Source: an uncultured Catenibacterium sp. (GTDB lineage Bacteria; Bacillota_I; Bacilli_A; Erysipelotrichales; Coprobacillaceae). From it: 11,960 bases of DNA. This document shows positions 6,832 through 11,960 of the stretch, piece by piece. A program made the translations under genes and the position numbers. Location of the stretch: assembly GCF_900764565.1 (NCBI RefSeq), contig NZ_CAAFOM010000074.1, forward strand, positions 1 through 11,960, given 5' to 3'. Within the stretch, counting starts at the first letter, position 1, and each line of letters begins with the position of its first letter. A model generated the notes under the pieces. It ran no database searches. It was not told where the DNA came from and worked only from the letters and a program-made list of their open reading frames with translations.

Positions 6832-6852
6832 AAAAGGCAGTCAAAGACTGCC
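6832..6852 (-). terminator. Terminator-like hairpin between capA and mmcQ
   Basis: GGCAGTC (6836-6842) and GACTGCC (6846-6852) form a perfect 7-bp GC-rich stem with a 3-nt loop, followed on the minus strand by TTTT and then the GAGG ribosome site of mmcQ. It starts directly after the capA stop codon. The short U tract suggests partial termination or an mRNA-stability structure within the operon. Confidence 0.55.
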
Positions 6853-7932
6853 CTACATATCAATTTTGATATTCTTTACTTTCTGTTTTACTTCTTCTTT
6901 CATACTAGGAATAGTCAGATTAGGAAAACCATGTTTCTTCACTAGCTTGTTTGTATAGTCCTTTAAACGATAAACAGAAAAGTCGTGTCTCTCCTCTTTA
7001 CCTGTTAAAGTATAATAATTCACTAAGGGTGTGAATACCACATTCTTAATCTCCTTTTTCTCTATATCAAAAGAAAGCATACCTTCTAATTGACATGATT
7101 CATTCAACATACCACTCACAAAATTACCTAAGCTATAGGCAACTAATGTACGCTTACCATCTGCTCTTTGTATATATTCTACATCCTGTAATGTATGTGG
7201 ATGTGTTCCTATAATCACATCAGCACCTGCATCAGCAAGCTGCTTAGCCATATTCTTCTGGAATGTATTAGGATAATGATCATACTCAATACCCCAATGA
7301 CAGGACACTATCACAATATCCGCATTCTCTCTTGCTTTCTTCATATTCTCCATCATAGTGGATTCATGAAAGTTAATCATATAAGGTAACTTCTTCTGAT
7401 AAGTCATACCATTCACATATTGATTAAAAGATACAAACGCAATCTTAATGCCATTCTTTTCTACTATCTTGATATTCAGTTTCTCTTCTTCGTTCTTATA
7501 AAGACCTAAATAAGTCATACGAGGATACTTATTAAATACCTGGATAGAATGTAATATACCTGCAGCCCCTTGATCATATGCATGATTCGTAGCTCCATTC
7601 ACTATATTAAATCCTACCTTCTCTAAATCACCTGCAACACTATCAGGTGCATTAAAGAGTGGATAACCAGAAGGTTTTCCTCCACCTAATATCGTCTCCT
7701 GATTCACAAAACTATAATCTGCCTGGATATACTTCTTAATATTCTTATAATAGCCTGTAAAGTCATAACCACTAGATGTTTTGGCTTCATCAAGCATACA
7801 TTGATGATAGAGATTATCTCCTACTGCAACAAAAGAAACACTCGGTGTTTCTTTTTTCTTTACTTCTTCTTTAGGAGGTGTACTACATCCTGAAAGAAGT
7901 AACATAACTGCAAGAAGAAGTTGATATTTCAT
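6853..7932 (-). CDS. CapA family lipoprotein (poly-gamma-glutamate capsule protein-like metallophosphatase fold)
   Basis: A 359-residue protein with a lipoprotein signal: lipobox LLSGC, with Cys16 as the lipidation site, then a Lys/Glu-rich linker. The CapA/PGA_cap domain follows, with its metallophosphoesterase-like landmarks: AVGDN (36-40), FVNQET (75-80), NGATNHAYD (112-120), CHWGIEYDHYP (211-221), GTHPH (242-246) and YSLGNF (266-271). CapA is required for poly-gamma-glutamate capsule in Bacillus, but no capB or capC is near, and orphan CapA proteins of this kind have no proven role. A cell-surface phosphoesterase is the cautious reading. The ATG is 3 nt after the dut stop with only a weak Shine-Dalgarno, so translation is probably coupled to dut. 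Confidence 0.87.
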   Translation of the reverse strand: MKYQLLLAVMLLLSGCSTPPKEEVKKKETPSVSFVAVGDNLYHQCMLDEAKTSSGYDFTGYYKNIKKYIQADYSFVNQETILGGGKPSGYPLFNAPDSVAGDLEKVGFNIVNGATNHAYDQGAAGILHSIQVFNKYPRMTYLGLYKNEEEKLNIKIVEKNGIKIAFVSFNQYVNGMTYQKKLPYMINFHESTMMENMKKARENADIVIVSCHWGIEYDHYPNTFQKNMAKQLADAGADVIIGTHPHTLQDVEYIQRADGKRTLVAYSLGNFVSGMLNESCQLEGMLSFDIEKKEIKNVVFTPLVNYYTLTGKEERHDFSVYRLKDYTNKLVKKHGFPNLTIPSMKEEVKQKVKNIKIDM

Positions 7933-7935
7933 AGA

Positions 7936-8424
7936 TTATTTAGTTGTTGATCCAAATCCACCATTACGTGTTTCAGTCGCATCATCATCTTCAGTAATAC
8001 CATATGTCATGAAGATTCCCTGGGCAATACCCTGTCCTGCCTGAACATCAACTACTTTTCCTTCATTTGAATCATTTGTCATCTTAATAAAAATATGACC
8101 TTCATTATCTGAATAGAAATAATCACTATCAATGACACCTACAGTATTATTTAACTGTAGACGATATTTAAATCCTAAACCACTTCTTGGATAAATCATT
8201 AATACCCATCTTTCATTCATTTCACAGCGGATTCCTGTAGGAATCTTTACTGTTTCTCCAGGTTCTAGATGTATATCAATAGGTGTATAAAAATCATATC
8301 CTGCAGACCCTTTAGTTGCACGACGTGGAAGCTTAATAGCATCATAGATATCCTTTACATCTTCCTTTTCCATTCCCATTTGAAACTGTTCATAAGATAC
8401 TTTATAAAATTTAGCGCTATTCAT
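7936..8424 (-). CDS. dut: dUTP diphosphatase (dUTPase)
   Basis: A 162-residue trimeric-type dUTPase that hydrolyses dUTP to dUMP and diphosphate, keeping uracil out of DNA and supplying thymidylate synthesis. All five family motifs are visible: SAGYDF (40-45), PRSGLGFKYRL (79-89), NTVGVIDSDYF (93-103), GQGIAQGIF (130-138), and the Phe-containing C-terminal arm RNGGFGST (153-160). The motif 3 Asp (D99 or D101) is the likely catalytic/uracil-side residue. The spacing of motif 3 to 4, with its YSDNEGH insert, is slightly longer than in compact bacterial enzymes. ATG 8424 follows AAAGGAGA at good distance. It is the first gene of a row with capA and mmcQ. Confidence 0.92.
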   Translation of the reverse strand: MNSAKFYKVSYEQFQMGMEKEDVKDIYDAIKLPRRATKGSAGYDFYTPIDIHLEPGETVKIPTGIRCEMNERWVLMIYPRSGLGFKYRLQLNNTVGVIDSDYFYSDNEGHIFIKMTNDSNEGKVVDVQAGQGIAQGIFMTYGITEDDDATETRNGGFGSTTK

Positions 8425-8450
8425 TCTAATCTCCTTTCGCTCATATTTAT

Positions 8451-8456
8451 ATTATA
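8451..8456 (-). promoter_or_regulatory. -10 box candidate for dut-capA-mmcQ
   Basis: TATAAT on the minus strand (8456-8451) lies 27 nt before the dut ATG, just after the terminator of the preceding lipoprotein gene. No convincing -35 box is at standard distance; the position would fall in the terminator stem. Confidence 0.45.
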
Positions 8457-8459
8457 CAC

Positions 8460-8486
8460 AAAAAGTCTAGATTTTCCTCTAGACTT
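8460..8486 (-). terminator. Terminator of the small lipoprotein gene
   Basis: A perfect 9-bp stem, AAGTCTAGA (8463-8471) with TCTAGACTT (8478-8486), and a 6-nt loop is followed on the minus strand by a T run to 8460. The stem contains the stop codon of the lipoprotein gene. Confidence 0.82.
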
Positions 8487-9006
8487 CATTATCAAAGCGA
8501 TATTTAAATTCTTTATACGTTCTTGCAGTCTTTTTATCAGTTATTATAGCATTGTAATATTGATCATCCTTAGTCACTTGAATATTTAAAGACACTTTAC
8601 GTTTATCTGTAAAACTAAAAGAAGATGCCTCTACCTGAGGACTACTCAAATCACTCTCCAAAACCGAAATAGTAAAAAAGTAATTCATATACTGCTTCTC
8701 ATATACTTTAGAACTACCATGATAACAACGCATGAGTCTATTATTCTTCTTAATCGTATAAGAAACATCTAAATGTTTATTAAAGACATAAGAGTCAATC
8801 TCTTTATATTCCTTCTTATGAAGATTCTTATTCATCTCTTTAAAGAAAGTAGTCTTATAGTCTCTATCCATACATGTAACAGAGATATCTTCACCATTTA
8901 ATAATCCTGAATAGAACGTCCTTACTTCTTGGCCTATATAATTTGAATTAGCACGTGTTGAACATCCACTTGTCAGCAAGAGTGCAATTAACCAAAGTAT
9001 CTTCAT
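8479..9006 (-). CDS. Putative small lipoprotein of unknown function
   Basis: A 175-residue protein that I do not recognise. The start MKILWLIALLLTSGC is a clear type II signal peptide with lipobox LTSGC and Cys15 as the lipidation site, so it should be anchored to the outer face of the membrane. The mature part is charged and beta-rich, with two cysteines (Cys45 in VTCMD and Cys94 in MRCYHG) that could pair outside the cell. There is no catalytic signature. A GGGTGAT Shine-Dalgarno lies before ATG 9006. The gene is flanked on both sides by strong terminators, so it is most likely transcribed alone. Confidence 0.75.
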   Translation of the reverse strand: MKILWLIALLLTSGCSTRANSNYIGQEVRTFYSGLLNGEDISVTCMDRDYKTTFFKEMNKNLHKKEYKEIDSYVFNKHLDVSYTIKKNNRLMRCYHGSSKVYEKQYMNYFFTISVLESDLSSPQVEASSFSFTDKRKVSLNIQVTKDDQYYNAIITDKKTARTYKEFKYRFDNEV

Positions 9007-9024
9007 GCTTTATCACCCGTAAGC

Positions 9025-9030
9025 ATTATA
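9025..9030 (-). promoter_or_regulatory. -10 box candidate for the small lipoprotein gene
   Basis: TATAAT on the minus strand (9030-9025) lies 18 nt before the lipoprotein ATG. A -35 box at 16-18 nt is not evident. The short leader just includes the GGGTGAT ribosome site. Confidence 0.35.
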
Positions 9031-9061
9031 CATATTTCTTATGGAATAACTGTGTATTTTC

Positions 9062-9093
9062 AAAAAAAGAAGCATTTAATTATGCTTCTTTTT
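9062..9093 (-). terminator. Terminator of the PASTA-Ltp gene
   Basis: A perfect 12-bp inverted repeat, AAAAAGAAGCAT (9064-9075) with ATGCTTCTTTTT (9082-9093), and a 6-nt loop is followed on the minus strand by T residues to 9062. It is symmetric enough to work in either direction, but the only gene ending here is the minus-strand PASTA-Ltp gene. Confidence 0.82.
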
Positions 9094-9120
9094 AACTCTT
9101 TTTAAAATACAACTTTGCGA

Positions 9121-10005
9121 TTACTGAGGTAGGTTGTCTATCGCATATTGCGCTTCCTCTGCAGTAAAACCTTCTCCATAGCTTGAAGTTAATTGATTGT
9201 AAATTCGTGATTTAGACATATTCATTGATGTCTGATAATCCTTAGCTTTCTCTAATGCATTTGCCTTATAATCTGCCACTAAATGATCCACTGCATACTG
9301 TGCCGCTTCTGCTGTAAAGCCTTCTCCATAACTTGAAGTTAACTGTCTATAGATTCGTGATTTAGACATATGCATTGTAGATGAATATACTTCTGCTTTT
9401 GCAAGTGCATTTTTATCTTCCATAGTAGGTTCTTTACCCTTCGAATAATGAACAGTAACGGTACTTCCCTTTTCTAATTGTGTACCTGCCGCTGGTGACT
9501 GACTAATAAACCCACCCTCTGCAACACTATCAGAAAAGTCTTCTTCCTTGCTGAATTCAAAGCCATTTTCATTACACCAAGCCTGTGCATCTGTTTGACT
9601 TAAATCAGCAACTTCTACTTTCTCTACTTTCTTTTTCTTCTTAACTTCCTTTGTAGTAGATACTTCCGGTGAAGATTCAATTGGCTCTGGATCACTGATA
9701 CTGCCTGCATAGGCAAAAACCAAGAAACCTGCAAGAATCATATAAAGTGCTTTTTTCTTACGCTGTTTTTTGAATAAACAATATACAAAATAGCCAATCC
9801 CCACTAAAAAAGCGACAAAGCCAAGCATCATGAATGCATCCACTGATACACATCGAATCACAAACAATACAAAGAAAACTAGCGAAGCCATTAATGTCTT
9901 TTTCGCCCTATCATTTGGTTCATTGTTTTTCTTTGATTTAATGAAATACACAATACCTAGTACAAGTAAAACTACAAATAATAGAAATAATATCATAATC
10001 AACAT
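9121..10005 (-). CDS. Membrane protein with PASTA domain and two Ltp (host cell surface-exposed lipoprotein) repeats
   Basis: A 294-residue protein. Hydrophobic segments at about 3-22, 37-52, 57-78 and 86-101 anchor it in the membrane. A Lys-rich linker (121-129) leads to a PASTA-like domain (about 130-190: SQTDAQAWCNENGF, then ISQSPAAGTQLEKGSTVTVHYSKG). Two near-identical 50-residue Ltp (PF07553) repeats follow (198-243 and 248-293), each with MSKSRIYxQLTSSYGEGFTAExAQYA. Ltp of Streptococcus phage TP-J34 is a superinfection-exclusion lipoprotein with such repeats. Here there is no lipobox, and the repeats are carried on a multi-spanning anchor. PASTA domains bind cell-wall material. Exclusion of phage DNA is a hypothesis only, as Ltp-repeat proteins are common in Bacillota chromosomes. 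AAGGAAGGGG precedes the ATG directly; ATG 9996 is an alternative start. Confidence 0.8.
   Translation of the reverse strand: MLIMILFLLFVVLLVLGIVYFIKSKKNNEPNDRAKKTLMASLVFFVLFVIRCVSVDAFMMLGFVAFLVGIGYFVYCLFKKQRKKKALYMILAGFLVFAYAGSISDPEPIESSPEVSTTKEVKKKKKVEKVEVADLSQTDAQAWCNENGFEFSKEEDFSDSVAEGGFISQSPAAGTQLEKGSTVTVHYSKGKEPTMEDKNALAKAEVYSSTMHMSKSRIYRQLTSSYGEGFTAEAAQYAVDHLVADYKANALEKAKDYQTSMNMSKSRIYNQLTSSYGEGFTAEEAQYAIDNLPQ
9127..9412 (-). repeat. Tandem 150-nt coding repeat for the two Ltp domains
   Basis: The region coding for the two Ltp repeats is duplicated with an exact 150-nt offset; for example, the same TTTAGACATA occurs at 9211 and 9361. The copies differ at scattered sites, mainly third positions, so the duplication is not very recent. 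Confidence 0.8.
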
Positions 10006-10025
10006 CCCCTTCCTTGGATAATCCT

Positions 10026-10031
10026 ATTATA
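10026..10031 (-). promoter_or_regulatory. -10 box candidate for the PASTA-Ltp gene
   Basis: TATAAT on the minus strand (10031-10026) lies 20 nt before ATG 10005. I see no -35 box at normal distance. A 12-bp palindrome, CCTATTAATAGG, lies about 44 bp further upstream (10075-10086) and might be a regulator site. Confidence 0.35.
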
Positions 10032-10103
10032 ATACTATTCATCACAAGATGTATTGAGTAAGTGCTTGAGAATGCCTATTAATAGGTGTCTATAAAAAAT
10101 AAT

Positions 10104-10128
10104 TAAAAAAGCTGTACGATGACAGCTT
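10104..10128 (-). terminator. Terminator of the interrupted membrane-protein gene
   Basis: AAGCTGT (10109-10115) pairs with ACAGCTT (10122-10128) around a 6-nt loop, followed on the minus strand by TTTTTT, then AATTATTTTTT. It begins 6 nt after the stop codon at 10134. Confidence 0.78.
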
Positions 10129-10133
10129 ACGAT

Positions 10134-10607
10134 TTATACACCTGAATAACTATAGACCCCTGCCATAAATCCAACAATCAAAATAATGATTAAATACCAT
10201 ACAGACAGTTTGACTCCTTCACTTCTAATATAAGCAGTCGTTATTGGATTAATAATCACACCAGTTACCACAAAATATGTAACACTCAACATTCCACCTT
10301 TTGTGGTTAATGACATTACTGCATATAATAAACAGACTATAGAGAAAAACCAGAATATCACTTTTCCAATCACTCTACCAATCGTTTTTAACTTTTGTTT
10401 GTAGTCTTCTCCCATCAGATTCTGAAATATCGAACTATTCGCCGAATCACTTTCAGCCATACGTTCTGAATCCGTATTGATCAAATACTGTAAATAATCT
10501 TCATCAGACAATTCTTTGTTTTCTTCCATTCTATACATATCTGGTAATGCATAAACTGGTTTATCCTCAATAACTTTCTGTAATTCCTGTTCTTTATCCA
10601 CTATCTG
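10134..10607 (-). pseudogene. 3' remnant of a membrane-protein gene interrupted by an IS3-family element
   Basis: The host part of this reading frame is 157 residues. A soluble, acidic N-terminal half (ALPDMYRMEENKELSDEDYL, with many Asp, Glu and Ser) is followed by three membrane segments: GKVIFWFFSIVCLLYAVMSL, MLSVTYFVVTGVIINPITTAYI and VWYLIIILIVGFMAGVYSY. I do not recognise the family. Upstream of 10607 the frame stays open for 45 more codons, but these are the left end of the IS read backwards, so the apparent 202-residue protein is an artefact of the insertion. The true 5' end lies beyond the window or is lost. No convincing ribosome site precedes the internal ATG at about 10538. It has a terminator of its own, and the PASTA-Ltp gene follows 128 nt later. 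Confidence 0.72.
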
Positions 10608-10645
10608 TGGGGCTAGTATAAATTTAGTGCCAGTCAAATAGAGAA
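10608..10645 (+). repeat. Left terminal inverted repeat of the IS3-family element
   Basis: Begins TGGGGCTAGT and contains AGTGCCAGTCAAA (10627-10639 region), matching the right end at the same distance from the tip. The outer tip matches TGG and CTA, the middle is poorly conserved, and the inner block is strong, as expected for transposase binding sites. Confidence 0.82.
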
Positions 10646-10716
10646 AATATCTAAAAAAAGAATTGAAAAACATTCGAAAGAATACTAGTCTGAAACATGA
10701 AAATAGAGGTGTTAAC

Positions 10717-11025
10717 ATGTCAGAAAATAAAGTGATAGACAAACAGTTTAAATTGGATGCAGTTCAATATAGAAAAGATCATCCTGAACTTACTTTTCAA
10801 CAGGTTGCTGATAATCTAGGAGTTTCCAATAGTTCAATCCATAGATGGTGCAAACAGTTTGATGATGCAAAGAATGAAAATGAAGATAGTAATTTATTCA
10901 GAGGATCAGGCAATTTTTCAAGTGATGAAGCCAAAGAACTAGCACGTCTAAAAAAAGAAAACAGAGATCTTAAAGATGCTGTTGAAATATTAAAAAAAGC
11001 TATGAGCATTATAAGCAGCCAGTAA
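10717..11025 (+). CDS. IS3-family transposase OrfA
   Basis: A 102-residue protein. Residues about 26-48 (LTFQQVADNLGVSNSSIHRWCKQF) are the helix-turn-helix that binds the terminal repeats, and 71-96 (EAKELARLKKENRDLKDAVEIL) is the leucine-zipper helix for multimerisation. I start at ATG 10717 because GAGGTG lies 5 nt upstream; the open frame extends back to TTG 10663, which has no ribosome site. Near the 3' end the codons TTA AAA AAA GCT contain the slippery run used to enter the orfB frame. OrfA alone usually acts as a regulator of transposition. The frame is intact. Confidence 0.9.
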   Translation: MSENKVIDKQFKLDAVQYRKDHPELTFQQVADNLGVSNSSIHRWCKQFDDAKNENEDSNLFRGSGNFSSDEAKELARLKKENRDLKDAVEILKKAMSIISSQ

Positions 11026-11909
11026 AAGTACTTTATGAGGCTATCAAGGAATATCTGGAAGAAACTGCAGATGTCAGGCGTGTCTCTTTAAGAGCTATAA
11101 CTGAAATACTTGGTGTATCGAGAAGTGGATTTAAAAGCTGGCTCTGCAGAAAGCCCTCGGAATCCAGCAAGCGCAGGGAGTCTGTAAAAAAAGAAATCAG
11201 CAAAATACATGAGGAAAGCCACGAGATTTATGGTGCACCAAAAATAACCGAAGAGCTCAAGAAAAAAGGGCATGTGATATCGGAGAAAACAGTAGGAAAT
11301 TATATGCATGAAATGCATATAAAAGCACATTACATAAAGCCATGGACAAAAACAACAGTATCAAAGAACTTCTCTAACAGATTAAGAAACATCTTGAAAA
11401 GAGACTTTGATCCAGCATCGCCAGATGCAGCATGGTGTACAGATATAACTTATATATGGACATATGATGATGGCTTTGTTTATTTAACAAGCGTAATGGA
11501 CCTGTTTTCAAGAAAAATCATATCATGGGTGCTTACAAAGGATATGACGGCGGAATCAGTACTAGAAGCAATAAAGATAGCACAGAAGCGAAGAAATATA
11601 AGAAAACCAGTAATTATACATAGTGATAGAGGAATACAGTTCACAGGTGAACTGTATAAGGAAATAACAGAAAAAATGAAACGAAGCTATTCGAAAAAAG
11701 CATGTCCATGGGACAATGCATGTATAGAATCGTTTCATTCATTAATAAAAAGGGAGTGGTTAAATCAGCACAAAATTCAGAACTATGAAGATGCATATAA
11801 GTTGGTATTTGAATATATAGAGACATTTTATAACACAGTAAGAATACATAGTCACTGTAATTATCAAAGTCCAAATCAATATGAAAAAAGTTATACAAAG
11901 AGTAATTAA
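10986..11909 (+). CDS. IS3-family transposase OrfB (DDE catalytic part, made by -1 frameshift from orfA)
   Basis: The frame is open from 10986, after a TGA at 10983, and lies -1 relative to orfA. An OrfAB fusion slipping at 10992-10998 would have about 397 residues, normal for the family. In order it has an HTH_21-type segment (VSLRAITEILGVSRSGFKSW, then IYGAPKITEELKKKG) and the rve integrase core. The catalytic triad is present: Asp in CTDITYIW (codon 11442), Asp in HSDRGIQF (11625) and Glu in NACIESFHS (11727), with Lys seven residues after the Glu. No internal stop is seen, so the element may be active. The GTG at 11274 is only an internal codon. Confidence 0.9.
   Translation, partial: NIKKSYEHYKQPVKVLYEAIKEYLEETADVRRVSLRAITEILGVSRSGFKSWLCRKPSESSKRRESVKKEISKIHEESHEIYGAPKITEELKKKGHVISEKTVGNYMHEMHIKAHYIKPWTKTTVSKNFSNRLRNILKRDFDPASPDAAWCTDITYIWTYDDGFVYLTSVMDLFSRKIISWVLTKDMTAESVLEAIKIAQKRRNIRKPVIIHSDRGIQFTGELYKEITEKMKRSYSKKACPWDNACIESFHSLIKREWLNQHKIQNYEDAYKLVFEYIETFYNTVRIHSHCNYQSPNQYEKSYTKSN
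10992..10999 (+). promoter_or_regulatory. Programmed -1 ribosomal frameshift site (A7G)
   Basis: AAAAAAAG in orfA frame reads A AAA AAA G, the classical IS3-family slippery heptamer. It lies 27 nt before the orfA stop and inside the orfA/orfB overlap (10986-11025). I could not identify a clear stimulatory stem-loop just downstream. Confidence 0.8.
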
Positions 11910-11922
11910 ATTAGTAAATAAA

Positions 11923-11960
11923 TCTCAGTTTGACTGGTACTTTTTCTTGACGTAGTACCA
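11923..11960 (-). repeat. Right terminal inverted repeat of the IS3-family element
   Basis: Read on the minus strand, it begins TGGTACTACG and contains AGTACCAGTCAAA at the same offset as the left end. It starts 13 nt after the orfB stop. Since the ungapped alignment reaches the last base, the element boundary most likely coincides with the window end. Confidence 0.8.

Larger units (their letters stand above)
10608..11960 (+). mobile_element. IS3-family insertion sequence, 1353 bp, ending at or near the window edge
   Basis: The element carries orfA and orfB in the IS3 arrangement with a -1 frameshift, flanked by imperfect terminal inverted repeats. The left end TGGGGCTA at 10608 and the reverse complement of the right end, TGGTACTA at 11960, align without gaps for 38 nt with about 25 identities, including AGTxCCAGTCAAA at the same offset. 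Length fits the family (1.2-1.5 kb). It interrupts a minus-strand membrane-protein gene. The target duplication cannot be checked because the right flank is outside the window; the left flank ends in CTG. Confidence 0.88.

Noticed and set aside
6822..6863. TTG 6863 as start of the MmcQ protein
   Set aside because: It would overlap capA and run through the intergenic hairpin without a ribosome site; ATG 6821 has GAGG at proper spacing and matches the family start.
9121..10607. A prophage remnant around the Ltp-repeat gene
   Set aside because: No integrase, repressor, structural or lysis gene is present. Ltp repeats also occur in ordinary chromosomal proteins, so the phage link remains a hypothesis.
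10608..10742. N-terminal 45 codons of the minus-strand frame ending at 10134
   Set aside because: This stretch is the IS left end and the start of orfA read in antisense, so it is not part of the host gene.
11088..11330. Minus-strand open frame inside the transposase, and another at 11641-11898
   Set aside because: Both are shadows of the intact orfB frame, which has all catalytic residues.
11274..11909. A truncated transposase starting at GTG 11274
   Set aside because: The same frame is open back to 10986 and encodes the expected OrfB N-terminal region, so the gene is complete via frameshift from orfA.
1..11960. CRISPR array, tRNA, rRNA or riboswitch
   Set aside because: No spaced identical repeats, cloverleaf or known leader structure was seen. 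The only tandem repeats are coding.

Overview
The window is AT-rich bacterial DNA with tightly packed genes, consensus Bacillota-type Shine-Dalgarno sites (AAGGAGG, GAGGAG, AGGTGATG), TATAAT -10 boxes and hairpin-plus-U-tract terminators. The protein families (DUF4230, DUF1836, the long form of MmcQ/YjbR, CapA lipoproteins, PASTA plus Ltp repeats) fit a low-GC Bacillota. My guess is a gut Erysipelotrichia-like organism, but that is an impression from family content and codon bias, not a demonstrated placement. Every gene is on the minus strand except the DUF1836 gene and the IS transposase.

Positions 1-2150 hold a three-gene minus-strand operon: a DUF4230 membrane-anchored protein, CutC, and an alpha/beta-hydrolase of the cinnamoyl/feruloyl-esterase type. 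It ends in a terminator that overlaps the last stop codon. It diverges from a DUF1836 regulator (2250-2729) across an intergenic region with a clear inverted repeat, whose arms coincide with candidate -35 boxes for both directions. DUF1836 converges on a RelB/DinJ-RelE/ParE type toxin-antitoxin pair (2751-3337). The TA pair has a near-perfect promoter of its own, a 4-nt overlap, and a bidirectional terminator shared with DUF1836.

Positions 3451-5810 hold a two-gene unit: a PF00756-like esterase followed by an ATP-grasp ligase. The ligase carries a 135-residue Lys/Ala/Val/Glu-rich repetitive, histone-H1-like C-terminal tail. This is the most unusual protein in the window.

Positions 5868-8424 hold dUTPase, a CapA-family lipoprotein, and a three-part MmcQ/YjbR protein with an EVE/PUA-like C-terminal domain. 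A terminator-like hairpin sits between capA and mmcQ. Two monocistronic envelope genes follow: a small unrecognised lipoprotein (8479-9006), and a multi-membrane-segment protein with an external PASTA domain and two Ltp repeats (9121-10005). The Ltp repeats are related to the phage TP-J34 superinfection-exclusion lipoprotein.

Positions 10134-11960 contain a membrane-protein gene cut by an IS3-family element. The element runs from 10608 to the last base of the window, shown by 38-bp imperfect terminal repeats that align without gaps. Its orfA/orfB are intact, with an A7G slippery site for a -1 frameshift and a complete DDE triad. The apparent 202-residue reading frame opposite orfA is therefore a chimera of IS sequence and the 3' part of the interrupted gene. 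No tRNA, rRNA, CRISPR array or riboswitch was recognised, and no gene-free stretch exceeds 300 bases.
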